Source: Myxococcales bacterium (GTDB lineage Bacteria; Myxococcota_A; Polyangia; Haliangiales; Haliangiaceae). From it: DNA of 64,000 bases. Where the stretch lies: contig JADJUW010000001.1 of NCBI GenBank assembly GCA_016716835.1, positions 992,001 to 1,056,000 of the forward strand. Reading direction: 5' to 3'. The translations under genes were made by a program, and so were the position numbers. Of the stretch, positions 29,214 through 37,018 are shown in pieces (positions within the stretch are counted from its first letter, which is position 1; every line of letters begins with the position of its first letter). Under the pieces are notes generated by a model. The model saw only the letters and a list, made by a program, of their open reading frames with translations, made no database searches and was not told where the DNA came from.

Positions 29214-30532
29214 GTCGCGGCCGGCTTGGTGCCCGCACGCGGATCGCTTATGGCAATTGGATCCGGTGTTAGCCCAAGTATCAGCGCGCGCGCTTCGCCG
29301 ATGGCCATCAGCGAGCCAGCGACAACGACGGTGCCACCAGGGCCCGCGAGCGTGGCCGCCGCATCGAGCGCGGCGCGCATCGCCGCCTCGTGGCGCGAGG
29401 TTTGACCTGCCGCGGCGGCGGCTAACGCAGAGGCTGCGCGGTCATTGCTAAACGTTGTGCCGATGACCTCCGTCGCCCACGCCACCAACGGCCGCGCGAT
29501 GCCTGCGAGATCTTTATCTGCGCTGGCGGCAAACACCAGCACGCGCGGCGCGGCGCGCGCGATCGACGCATCCGCCGCAAGCGCGATCGCCAAGGCCGCC
29601 GCACCATCTGGATTGTGTGCGCCGTCGAGAATGACCGCCGTGCCGCGCCACCGGCATCGCTCGTAGCGGCCCGGGTGCACCATCCACTGCGGGCTTGCAA
29701 GTGCGCGCCAAACGCCGTCGCCACCCCTGCCCTTCGCGAGCGTGGGCAAGGCGCCCAGCGCCAAAGCATTGGCAATGGCAACCGCGCACGCTGCGTTCTG
29801 ACGCTGATGCGGGCCGATGAGTGCGAGCTCGCGCGGCAGCATGAGCAGCTCGGCCGCGCCGACGCGCGTCACGTGCGCCACGCCCGCTTGCTGGGCGCAG
29901 GCAACTAGCTCGGGAGCCGCCGCCGGGTCGCCGGCGCCGCCAATGATAGCGTGGCCGCCGCGTGCGAAGATGCCCGCCTTCTCGCGCGCGATGGCGGCCA
30001 AGCTATCGCCGAGCACATCCATATGATCAAGCGCGACGCCGGTGACGGCCGAGACCGCGGCGTGGCCATTGATGACATTGGTCGCGTCGCCTCGGCCACC
30101 AAGGCCGACCTCAAGGATGGTCAGCTCGGGCGCGCTCTGCGCAAAATACCAAAGCGCGGCAGCGGTGAGTTGTTCAAAAAATGTCAGCTCCGCGCCCCCG
30201 GCGGCGTGCACTGCGCGAAGCGCCGCGACAAAGTCGCCCTCGCTGATTGGCACGCCGTCCACCACGATGCGTTCGCGGACGGTCACCAGATGCGGCGAGG
30301 TGTATTGCGCGACGCGCACCCCCGCCGCGCGCGCCAGCCCGGCGAGCATCGCAACGGTGGACCCCTTGCCGTTGGTCCCCGCGACGTGCGCAATCGCGCC
30401 GAGCTGCGCCTCGGGATGGCCCAACCTTGCCAAGCACGCACGCAACCCGTCGAGCGTAAGCTTTACCCCAAAGCGTCTGGCGGCAAACAGCCCCCCGAGC
30501 GCATGGGCGTAGTCAGCGGAGCGTGGCGCCAT
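29210..30532 (-). CDS. folC: folylpolyglutamate synthase / dihydrofolate synthase
   Basis: Adds glutamate to dihydropteroate and to folates; Mur-ligase family. From the ATG at 30532 it has 440 residues, beginning MAPRSADYAHALGGLFAARR. Near residue 50 is the ATP P-loop HVAGTNGKGSTVAMLAGLA, near 78 YTSPHLVTVRERIVVDG, near 130 the Lys/Glu region TILEVGLGGRGDATNV, near 300 ILDGAHNPDGAAALA, and near 340 VFAASADKDLAGI. All are FolC hallmarks. The start overlaps the end of accD by 20 bases; the accD-folC pair is conserved in many Proteobacteria. Confidence 0.95.
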   Translation of the reverse strand: MAPRSADYAHALGGLFAARRFGVKLTLDGLRACLARLGHPEAQLGAIAHVAGTNGKGSTVAMLAGLARAAGVRVAQYTSPHLVTVRERIVVDGVPISEGDFVAALRAVHAAGGAELTFFEQLTAAALWYFAQSAPELTILEVGLGGRGDATNVINGHAAVSAVTGVALDHMDVLGDSLAAIAREKAGIFARGGHAIIGGAGDPAAAPELVACAQQAGVAHVTRVGAAELLMLPRELALIGPHQRQNAACAVAIANALALGALPTLAKGRGGDGVWRALASPQWMVHPGRYERCRWRGTAVILDGAHNPDGAAALAIALAADASIARAAPRVLVFAASADKDLAGIARPLVAWATEVIGTTFSNDRAASALAAAAAGQTSRHEAAMRAALDAAATLAGPGGTVVVAGSLMAIGEARALILGLTPDPIAISDPRAGTKPAAT

Positions 30533-31382
30533 TTGGCACGTCTGCGAACCAGCGCAGGGTGCGCGCAATGGTCGCCTTGAGGTCCTTGCGCGGCACAACG
30601 ATATCGACCATGCCGTGTTCAAGCAAAAATTCCGAGCGCTGAAACCCCGCCGGCAATTGTTGGCGAATGGTTTGTTCGATCACGCGCGGGCCGGCAAAGC
30701 CAATCAGCGCGTCGGGCTCGGCAATGATGACGTCGCCAAGCATGGCGATCGAGGCCGCGACGCCGCCCGTCGTTGGATGCAGCAAGACGGACACGTAGGG
30801 AATGCGCGCCTCGCGCAGCCGCGAGCGCGCCGCCGAGGTCTTGGCCATCTGCATGAGCGAATACACGCCCTCCTGCATGCGCGCGCCGCCCGAGGCACAA
30901 CACACGATGGCGGGCACGCGCCGCGCCAGCGCGCGCTCAAATTGGCGGGCGATTTTCTCCCCCACCACCGATCCCATCGAGCCACCCATGAATTCGAACG
31001 CGAACACGCCAAGCTCGACCGCGATGTCGCCGACGCTGGCGGCGCCGGCGCGATACGCGTCGCCTTGGCCGAGCTTGCGATTGCTCGCGCGCAGCAGGTC
31101 GCCGTATTTTTTGCCGTCGACGCGAAAATCTAAGGGGTCCTGGCTCTGCAACGTGGCATCGTGCTCGTGCCACGTCCCCTCATCGGCCAGCAGCGCGATC
31201 CGGCGGGCGGTTTCGAGGCGAAAATGGTGGCCGCAGTGCTGGCAGACCCAATTTGCCGCGACCAACTCGGCGTCATAGATGGTGGCGCTGCAGCGGTCGC
31301 ACTTGGTCCAAACCCCCTTGGGCACCGACTTTTTCGGCGCAACGTCGGCGGGCAAGCCACCGGTTCGAGACCACCAAGCCAT
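30513..31382 (-). CDS. accD: acetyl-CoA carboxylase carboxyltransferase beta subunit
   Basis: Zinc-ribbon subunit of the carboxyltransferase that makes malonyl-CoA for fatty acid synthesis. It has 289 residues from the ATG at 31382, starting MAWWSRTGGLPADVAPKKSV. The zinc ribbon uses CDRC near residue 26 and CQHC near 45. The crotonase-like core has SGGARMQEGVYSLMQMAKTS near 165, YVSVLLHPTTGGVAASIAML near 195, and IAEPDALIGFAGPRVIEQTI near 220, all typical. An upstream in-frame extension to 31541 is Arg/Gly/Ala-rich and is not coding. Paired with folC. Confidence 0.96.
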   Translation of the reverse strand: MAWWSRTGGLPADVAPKKSVPKGVWTKCDRCSATIYDAELVAANWVCQHCGHHFRLETARRIALLADEGTWHEHDATLQSQDPLDFRVDGKKYGDLLRASNRKLGQGDAYRAGAASVGDIAVELGVFAFEFMGGSMGSVVGEKIARQFERALARRVPAIVCCASGGARMQEGVYSLMQMAKTSAARSRLREARIPYVSVLLHPTTGGVAASIAMLGDVIIAEPDALIGFAGPRVIEQTIRQQLPAGFQRSEFLLEHGMVDIVVPRKDLKATIARTLRWFADVPNGATLR

Positions 31383-31575
31383 CGCCGGTGCATACCGCAC
31401 TTGGCCAAGGCGGCGCAAGCCTCGGGCCTGCCCGCCCCGGCCGCCGCCGGCACCAGGCAGCCTGGACGGCTGCACCCGGGCGCGTGGGGTCACAGTTCTG
31501 CCTGCGCGCCCCCTTGCTGACGCGCCCGGCATCGCAGACAATAATTAGAGTTAACCAAGGCCCGCGGAGGCTGCT

Positions 31576-31884
31576 ATGTCGGCTGTTTTAGTTCTCAATG
31601 AAATTACCAGCGAGCGCGAAGAAGTGGTTCGCGCCTTACAGGCGGAGGGTTTTACGGTCGCCGCGGCGCAAAGCGCCACCGACGCCGTGCGCGAAATCTG
31701 GGCCGGCACCTTTATCGTCGCGGTCATCCCGACCTTGCTCACGGGCACGACCTCGACGGCGCTCAAGCAACAGCTAGGGCAGCTCGCGCCGGAAATTGAA
31801 GTCGTCGTGCATAACAAGCAAGAAGAGCTCAGCCGGCTGGTGCGCAAGGTGTGCGCTATTCGCGACGGCGTCGCCGCCGCCTAG
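31576..31884 (+). CDS. small pseudo-receiver protein lacking the phospho-aspartate
   Basis: A 102-residue single-domain protein with the alternating beta/alpha pattern of a response-regulator receiver: AVLVLNEITSEREEVVRALQ, then FTVAAAQSATDAVREIW, then a third strand FIVAVIPTLLTGTTSTALKQ. The acidic pair at the end of strand 1 is replaced by Asn-Glu, and the phospho-acceptor position at the end of strand 3 reads Val-Ile-Pro, so it cannot be phosphorylated in the standard way. The preceding bases contain GGAGG about 8 before the ATG (GCGGAGGCTGCTATG), supporting the start. Upstream is the divergent accD; downstream lies the nested palindromic repeat. No partner kinase is nearby. Confidence 0.65.
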   Translation: MSAVLVLNEITSEREEVVRALQAEGFTVAAAQSATDAVREIWAGTFIVAVIPTLLTGTTSTALKQQLGQLAPEIEVVVHNKQEELSRLVRKVCAIRDGVAAA

Positions 31885-31890
31885 ACCCTC

Positions 31891-32146
31891 GCGGCGCGCT
31901 GTCCTTCCGGCAGGTGGCGCACGTTTCTTCCATGCGCAAACTTACCGGCAGGTGGCGCACGTTTCTTCCGCGAGCATAGATTGCAGGGCGGTGTGGCTAG
32001 CACCAAAGGCTGTGGATACCACAGCCGTCTCGCTGCGCCCCAGAGGGTCGCTATCTGCGAGCAGGAAGACATGTGCGCCACCTGCCGGTCCTCCACCTAT
32101 CTGCGAGCAGGAAGACACGTGCGCCCACCTATCGGTCAGCGCAGAT
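31891..32146 (+). repeat. dispersed palindromic element, copy B, with duplicated arms
   Basis: Second copy of the repeat at 21.0 and 58.6 kb, but larger. The left arm (CCGGCAGGTGGCGCACGTTT and following bases) occurs twice, at about 31908 and 31945. The right arm (TATCTGCGAGCAGGAAGACA and following bases) also occurs twice, at about 32052 and 32097. Between them is the usual core with a perfect 8-base-arm palindrome, GGCTGTGG ATA CCACAGCC, at 32008-32026. It therefore looks like one element nested inside the arms of another, or an element with both arms tandemly duplicated. It lies between the convergent pseudo-receiver and Crp-like genes and fills nearly all of the 272-base gap. Confidence 0.85.
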
Positions 32147-32156
32147 ACGCCCCTAC

Positions 32157-32762
32157 CTAAAGCAACATCATCTCGGGAATGAGCACGCCATCGCGCTCGT
32201 CGTGGCTAGCGGGTACGACGAGGCCGGCGTCGCCTAGCAGGCGCATGGCGTCTTCCACGGTGCGCACGTCGAGGCCGACCGCGGCGGCGATCGACGCCGT
32301 TTCGCACGCGACAAACACGGCGTTGCCATCGCTTGATTCACTTTCTTCGGCGAGCTGGCGAAGATACTGCGCCACGCGGTGACTGGCGCTGGGGTTGAGC
32401 AACAATTCGATTTGGCGATTTGCTTTGGCTAGCCGCGTCGCAAAGCTACGAATCATGCGCACCGCGATTTCGGCGCGATCGCGCAACATGGCCTCGAACG
32501 TCGAGCTATCGACGGCTAGCAACTGCGCGCGCTCGACGATGACCGCGGTGGCGGTGCGAGGGCTGCCGAGCAAGAGCGCCATCTCGCCGAGAAAATCACC
32601 CTGCCGCATGGTTGCAATTGGTCGCACCACGCCGTTAATCGTGCGGCGCAATTCAACGACGCCCGATTGCACGACGTACATAAAATCGCCCGGCTCGCCC
32701 TCGCCGAAGACCTGCGAGCCTGGATCATAGACTTTGCTAAAATGCTGGACCATGCGACGCAA
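32157..32762 (-). CDS. Crp/Fnr-family regulator with intact cNMP cassette
   Basis: A 201-residue protein with an N-terminal cyclic-nucleotide-binding domain (about residues 10-120) and a C-terminal helix-turn-helix (about 135-195). The phosphate-binding cassette GEMALLLGSPRTATAV near residue 59 carries the Arg and Thr/Ser pattern of genuine cNMP-binding proteins, unlike the two cNMP-fold domains in the protein at 16.5-18.2 kb. The C-terminal ASIAAAVGLDVRTVEDAMRL fits the recognition helix region of Crp-type winged HTH, with a final basic/hydrophobic wing. The first ATG is used; a second Met lies three codons later. It is single, with no sign of an operon, and ends beside palindromic repeat copy B. 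Confidence 0.85.
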   Translation of the reverse strand: MRRMVQHFSKVYDPGSQVFGEGEPGDFMYVVQSGVVELRRTINGVVRPIATMRQGDFLGEMALLLGSPRTATAVIVERAQLLAVDSSTFEAMLRDRAEIAVRMIRSFATRLAKANRQIELLLNPSASHRVAQYLRQLAEESESSDGNAVFVACETASIAAAVGLDVRTVEDAMRLLGDAGLVVPASHDERDGVLIPEMMLL

Positions 32763-32799
32763 TTGTACCTGCGCGGCGCCTCGGCCTGGTGCCCGCGCG

Positions 32800-33480
32800 C
32801 TACTTTATTGTGAGGTGCCGCAGCACGTGATAGACGCCGTGCACCGCCGTCTTGGCGTTGGCGACGCGCGTCGCGATCGCGCCCTCGCTTCCATCGCCGA
32901 GGCCATATGCGATCGGCACCTCGGCCAAGCGGAGATCGAGCCGCATGGCACGCACCACGAGCTCAACGTCCCAGCCGCGTCCCGAGGCGCTCATGCCCAG
33001 GGCCGTCAACGCGGCGTAGGCAATTGCGTAGTAGCCACTAATCGACGACACGCGGCGGGCATAAACGCCGGAGACAAACTTCGACAATAACCACGTCGGC
33101 GACATGTGGCCGCCCGCCGGGACCGCGAGCGCCACATCGACGGTGTTGTCCGCGAGTGCGTCGATGAGCTGCGTCACGCCAGCCGCGTTCGCGAGCTTGC
33201 TTGCGGGGACAAAGACGACGACGTCAGGCGCGACCGGCATGGCCTGCAACTTGGCGAGCGCCGCCAAACAGTTGGCGCCGTAGCCAGCGCCGGCCGGCAC
33301 AAACGTCGCGCCGGCGTCGAGCGCGATGGCGCGAAGTTCGATGCCCGCGGGGGCGACGAGGATCGTGCTGCGCAGCCGACGCCATGGCAGCGTCGCCAGC
33401 GCCCGCCGCGCGCCGGCGGCGTCGTCTGCTAGGATCACCGCATCAACCGCCATCTGCGAAGTGTAGGACGCAATGTTCAT
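32800..33480 (-). CDS. GT2-like (GT-A fold) protein with altered metal-binding motif
   Basis: A 226-residue protein that aligns by pattern with polyprenyl-phosphate glycosyltransferases: an N-terminal beta/alpha segment, then AGAGYGANCLAALAKL near residue 83, then PDVVVFVPAS near 102, where catalytic members have a DxD such as vvxxDAD. Later RRVSSISGYYAIAYAAL near 140 and GRGWDVELVVRAMRLDLRLA near 168 match the typical helical C-terminal part (fG...E...A...g.ri.EvPi). The missing Asp pair suggests an inactive or non-metal enzyme. It is divergent from purM, with 47 bases between the starts. Function unknown. Confidence 0.6.
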   Translation of the reverse strand: MNIASYTSQMAVDAVILADDAAGARRALATLPWRRLRSTILVAPAGIELRAIALDAGATFVPAGAGYGANCLAALAKLQAMPVAPDVVVFVPASKLANAAGVTQLIDALADNTVDVALAVPAGGHMSPTWLLSKFVSGVYARRVSSISGYYAIAYAALTALGMSASGRGWDVELVVRAMRLDLRLAEVPIAYGLGDGSEGAIATRVANAKTAVHGVYHVLRHLTIK

Positions 33481-33527
33481 GGTGTCAAAAGATGGATGGC
33501 GCGGGCGACGTATGGGACACTGCGCGC

Positions 33528-34562
33528 ATGTCGATTTCGTATAAGGATGCGGGCGTGGACATCGACGCCGGAGGTCGGCTCGTCGACCGCATCGGCCCGC
33601 TCGCCAAGGCCACCATGCGGCCCGAGGTGCTCAGCAGCATCGGCGGCTTTGCCGCGCTCGCCAGCATCCCGACGAAATACCGCGAGCCAATTCTCGTGAC
33701 CGGCACCGACGGCGTTGGCACCAAGCTCAAGACCGCCTTTGCCACCGGCCGGCATCGCACGATTGGCATCGATCTGGTCGCCATGAGCGTCAATGACCTC
33801 TTAGTCACCGGCGCCGAGCCGCTGCTTTTTCTCGACTATTTTGCCAGCGGCAAACTCTCGGTCGACGTTGCCGCAGACGTCATCGCCGGCATCGCCGATG
33901 GTTGCAAACAGGCCGGCTGCGCCCTGGTCGGTGGCGAAACCGCCGAGATGCCCGGCATGTATCAAGACGGCGAATACGACCTGGCCGGCTTTTGCGTCGG
34001 CGTGGTCGAGCGCAACGAGATTCGGCCGCAAGCGAACTTGCAGGCCGGCGATGTCGTACTCGGCCTGCCCTCGTCGGGCCTGCATTCCAATGGCCATTCC
34101 TTGGCACGCAAGGTTTTGCTCGAGGTCTTGCGTCTACCGCTCGATGCGACGCCGGCAAAGCTCGGCGGCCAGACCGTCGCCGATGCGCTGCTGGAGCCAA
34201 CCCTCATTTACACGAAGGCCTTTGCCGCGCTCGCAACCGCGGGCGTTAGTTTCTTGGGCGCGGCGCACATCACGGGTGGTGGGCTTATCGAGAACCCGCC
34301 GCGCATGTTTGCCGACGCGTCGCTGGCGTTTGCGTTTAGGCGCAGCAGCTGGCCAACGCCGCCGATTTTTGATCTCATCGCCTCGGCCGGTGTCGACGCC
34401 CACGAAATGTTGCGGACGTTTAATTGCGGCGTCGGCATGGTGATCGCTGTGCGCTCCGGCGACGAAGCCGCGGCACTCGCGGCGCTTGCGCCGCACGGCG
34501 CGCGGCGCATTGGGCAATTAGTGCCTCGCGATGGCGGCGACCCCGTGCAATTTATCGGATAG
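33528..34562 (+). CDS. purM: phosphoribosylformylglycinamidine cyclo-ligase
   Basis: ATP-dependent closure of the imidazole ring in purine synthesis (AIR synthetase). From the ATG at 33528 it has 344 residues, starting MSISYKDAGVDIDAGGRLVD, the standard PurM N-terminus; the longer open frame to 33201 is antisense to another gene. Further motifs are ILVTGTDGVGTKLKTAF near residue 60, AMSVNDLLVTGAEPLLFLDY near 86, LVGGETAEMPGMY near 130, GLPSSGLHSNGHSLARKV near 175, and HITGGGLIENPPRM near 245. purN follows after 3 bases. Confidence 0.97.
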   Translation: MSISYKDAGVDIDAGGRLVDRIGPLAKATMRPEVLSSIGGFAALASIPTKYREPILVTGTDGVGTKLKTAFATGRHRTIGIDLVAMSVNDLLVTGAEPLLFLDYFASGKLSVDVAADVIAGIADGCKQAGCALVGGETAEMPGMYQDGEYDLAGFCVGVVERNEIRPQANLQAGDVVLGLPSSGLHSNGHSLARKVLLEVLRLPLDATPAKLGGQTVADALLEPTLIYTKAFAALATAGVSFLGAAHITGGGLIENPPRMFADASLAFAFRRSSWPTPPIFDLIASAGVDAHEMLRTFNCGVGMVIAVRSGDEAAALAALAPHGARRIGQLVPRDGGDPVQFIG

Positions 34563-34565
34563 CCA

Positions 34566-35147
34566 ATGCGCCCGTTTAAGCTCGCAGTGTTGGCGTCCGG
34601 ACGAGGCACGTTGCTGCCCGCGCTAGTCGAACTCTGCGCCGCCGAGCCGTCGCGCTTTGAACTCGCCTGCCTCGTCGTCAACGTGCCCGACGCGCCGGTG
34701 CGCGCGCTCGCAACGCAGCTCACGCCAACGTGCCCACAACTCGTGCTGCCGCATCGCGACTACCCAGATCGCGCCGCGTATGAAACCGCGATGCTTGCCG
34801 CGATGGCGCCTTACCGTCCGAACCTCGTAGTGCTCGCTGGTTTTCGCCGTCTGCTGACTTCCACCTTCTTAGACGGCATCGCCTGCCCGACCATTAACGT
34901 TCACCCCTCGCTGCTGCCAGCCTTTCCCGGCATGGACGCGCCCGCGCAAGCCCTCGCCGCCGGCGTGCCCACCACCGGCTGCACCGTGCACTTCGTCGAC
35001 GCCGGCATGGACACCGGCGCGCCCATCGCCTCGCGGCACGTCGCCATCGAGCCCGGCGACACCCCCGATTCACTTCACCGCCGCATCGCTGCGCAGGAAG
35101 CGCCACTTTTGTGCGAAGTGATCACACGCCTCGCGGCAGCAACGTAG
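34566..35147 (+). CDS. purN: phosphoribosylglycinamide formyltransferase
   Basis: Formyl transfer from 10-formyltetrahydrofolate to GAR in purine synthesis. It has 193 residues beginning MRPFKLAVLASGRGTLLPAL. The catalytic trio of the family is present: Asn and His in TINVHPSLLPAF near residue 108, and Asp in HFVDAGMDTGAPI near 144, with LVVLAGFRRLLTSTFL before them. The N-terminal substrate loop differs from the usual SGxGSN: here it reads SGRGTLL, so the Ser-Asn pair is Thr-Leu. That may alter GAR phosphate contacts or reflect divergence; the position directly after purM still makes purN the best call. Confidence 0.93.
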   Translation: MRPFKLAVLASGRGTLLPALVELCAAEPSRFELACLVVNVPDAPVRALATQLTPTCPQLVLPHRDYPDRAAYETAMLAAMAPYRPNLVVLAGFRRLLTSTFLDGIACPTINVHPSLLPAFPGMDAPAQALAAGVPTTGCTVHFVDAGMDTGAPIASRHVAIEPGDTPDSLHRRIAAQEAPLLCEVITRLAAAT

Positions 35148-35618
35148 GCGCCCGCTTCGATTTCATTCACTTACTCGTTCCAATAGGCGCCGGGCGCGGC
35201 TGTAAATAGCCAGCGCCCCGGCGCTCAGTAGTTCGACACTCTCGCTCAAGATCTGGTTTAGCAGCCTTTCTGCAGCGTCCCCCGCCCCGGGCTTTCCAGG
35301 GGCCCGGGCGGGGAGCTGATGGGCCGGACATGCAGGAAAGAACAAAACCCGAAGTCAGCATGTACCCGGTTTGTACCCGGTATTTGAACGCGCCCCGAAA
35401 GGGCAAAACATTCTACTAATGCCGAATCAATTGGCATTGCCGGTTACAATACCGAAACGCAGGTCGCGTGCACAGCTGGCGCTGGCTGTTGGGACGCCGC
35501 ATCGCAAGGCCAAAGATGGGTCGCGCCGTGGCGGCAAGCGCGCCCTTGCCCGCGGCATGGCAAGTCTGGCGATTCGCATCGCACTGGCCATCAAGCGCGT
35601 ACCCGGTCGCGACTGTTG
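35148..35618. other. 471-base gap with no convincing gene; hairpin and short direct repeats
   Basis: Between purN and the initiator tRNA gene. No frame here looks like a convincing gene. Frames that run into the tRNA give artefact peptides (for example GAGFEPTTFGL or AHNPKVVGSNP). A short minus-strand frame at 35163-35345 ends with a helix-like LLNQILSESVELLSAGALAI, which could be the remnant of a C-terminus, but it has no supported start. Visible structure: a GC-rich inverted repeat at 35279-35313, and the decamer TGTACCCGGT twice close together (about 35360-35381), with a related GTACCCGGTC at about 35599 just before the tRNA. Integration debris next to a tRNA is possible but unproven. Confidence 0.5.
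35279..35313. terminator. GC-rich hairpin downstream of purMN
   Basis: An inverted repeat whose arms, CCCCGCCC(C)GGGC and its near complement GGCCCGGGCGGGG, flank an 8-base loop containing TTTCC, 131 bases after the purN stop. It would form a very stable RNA hairpin, but no run of T follows it on either strand, so intrinsic termination is uncertain; a role as a 3' end stabiliser is equally possible. Confidence 0.4.
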
Positions 35619-35692
<74 letters not shown>

Positions 35693-35771
35693 ATAAGGTG
35701 CTCAGACGAGCTGAGAGCTGCGATATGCCATGGCGGCCCTGAGGCGTCAAGGACTGCCTGCAAATAAAGTA

Positions 35772-36914
35772 TTACGGAGCTACTAGCCAGTCGACTCGGA
35801 CGGCGGTGAAGTTGACGTAAAACCACCAGCCCAGCTGACCGTCATAAGTGTCGCGGTCGTCGTGCAGCGCACAGTTTTTCCCGTTGCCAGGCGTGCCGCC
35901 CGGCAGCATGATCGAGAGTTTTTTGCCACCGACGAGCGGCAGGCTGAGCGGAATGACCGTCGCGTCGGCCGTGGCCTCGGTAAGAAAGCCCCGAATCACA
36001 CCATTGATCATGCCTTGTGCGGGGTCTCCCACCAACGTCGCTGAAATTTGCGTTTGCTCGAGCACCAGCGGAATGCCGCCCAGCGACAGCGAGGCGGTGG
36101 TCGGCGTGCTGACGATGCAAGCGGCGGCAGGCTCGACGAGCCCCGGTGTATAGCCGCCAAGCGTGCCTTCGTCGATGTCGAGGCAGGTACCACTGGCCAC
36201 CACGATCGCAGGCGCGGCAATGTCGAGGCCACTCGGCGAGCAGGCGCCGCCGGCGATGCAATTGGCGAAGTTAAAATGCATGGCAATTTCGTCGCCCGCC
36301 GTCGCGAGGATCGGGGCAGCTTCGAGTAGGAGCACCGGCGAGTAGTCGAGATAGCCGTCGCTGTCATTGTCTTCGTTAATGTTGTCAGCATACTGGCGAT
36401 TGATCGCGAGCGAGCCGACATCGGTAATGTCGCTACAAACGCTGAGCTCGATAAACGCGTGCGGATCGCGCAGCTTAAACGACGTCAGACGATAGGCATA
36501 CACCGTGGACTCGCACGCGGGCGAGCCGACCGAGCTGCCGCTGCTACAACAGACCTCCGTATTCGCCGCGGTGTGTAGGCATGCTGACTGGCAGTCGACG
36601 TCGGCGACCGCGTCGAGCGTGCACGGGTCGCCGTCGTCGCAGGTCGTCGGGCAACCAGCACCGGTCACCGGATCGCAGGCCTCGCCGTCGTCGACGGTGC
36701 CGTTGCCACACGCGAGCTCGCACCACCTATCGCACGTCAAGTCGCCGATGGTATCGTCGTCGTCGCATTGCTCCGGCTCCTCAATAACGCCATTGCCGCA
36801 TATCGATGGCGTTGGTGGCGGGGGCGGCGGCTCGGTCCCTGCCTGGTTGCAAGCGGCCGCCGCCAAGCCGCAGCTCACAAGCCATGCCAACCGCCATGCC
36901 GCCAAATGCTTCAT
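35772..36914 (-). CDS. Cys-rich lipoprotein with CGNG (DUF4215-like) repeats
   Basis: A 380-residue putative lipoprotein. The signal peptide ends in the lipobox AAAC near residue 22, followed by a Pro-rich spacer (PPPPPPTP). Residues 35-120 contain the Cys-rich modules CGNGVIEEPEQCDDD and CGNGTVDDGEACDP and a CDDGDPCTLDAV unit, a pattern extremely common in myxobacterial surface proteins. The remaining 250 residues are beta-rich and contain NINEDNDSDGYLDYSP, an acidic, Asp-rich stretch that could bind calcium. The C-terminus ends WWFYVNFTAVRVDWLVAP. Probably exposed on the cell surface; function unknown. It stands alone beside the tRNA. Confidence 0.78.
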   Translation of the reverse strand: MKHLAAWRLAWLVSCGLAAAACNQAGTEPPPPPPTPSICGNGVIEEPEQCDDDDTIGDLTCDRWCELACGNGTVDDGEACDPVTGAGCPTTCDDGDPCTLDAVADVDCQSACLHTAANTEVCCSSGSSVGSPACESTVYAYRLTSFKLRDPHAFIELSVCSDITDVGSLAINRQYADNINEDNDSDGYLDYSPVLLLEAAPILATAGDEIAMHFNFANCIAGGACSPSGLDIAAPAIVVASGTCLDIDEGTLGGYTPGLVEPAAACIVSTPTTASLSLGGIPLVLEQTQISATLVGDPAQGMINGVIRGFLTEATADATVIPLSLPLVGGKKLSIMLPGGTPGNGKNCALHDDRDTYDGQLGWWFYVNFTAVRVDWLVAP

Positions 36915-37018
36915 GGCCCGACACTAGCGGCATTTGCGCGGGTGCGGCAACGCGCGCGCGCCTGATTGTGGGTGCGATCGCGGCCGCCCGCCCGCGCCGC
37001 TTGTGCTAGCCTGCCGCC

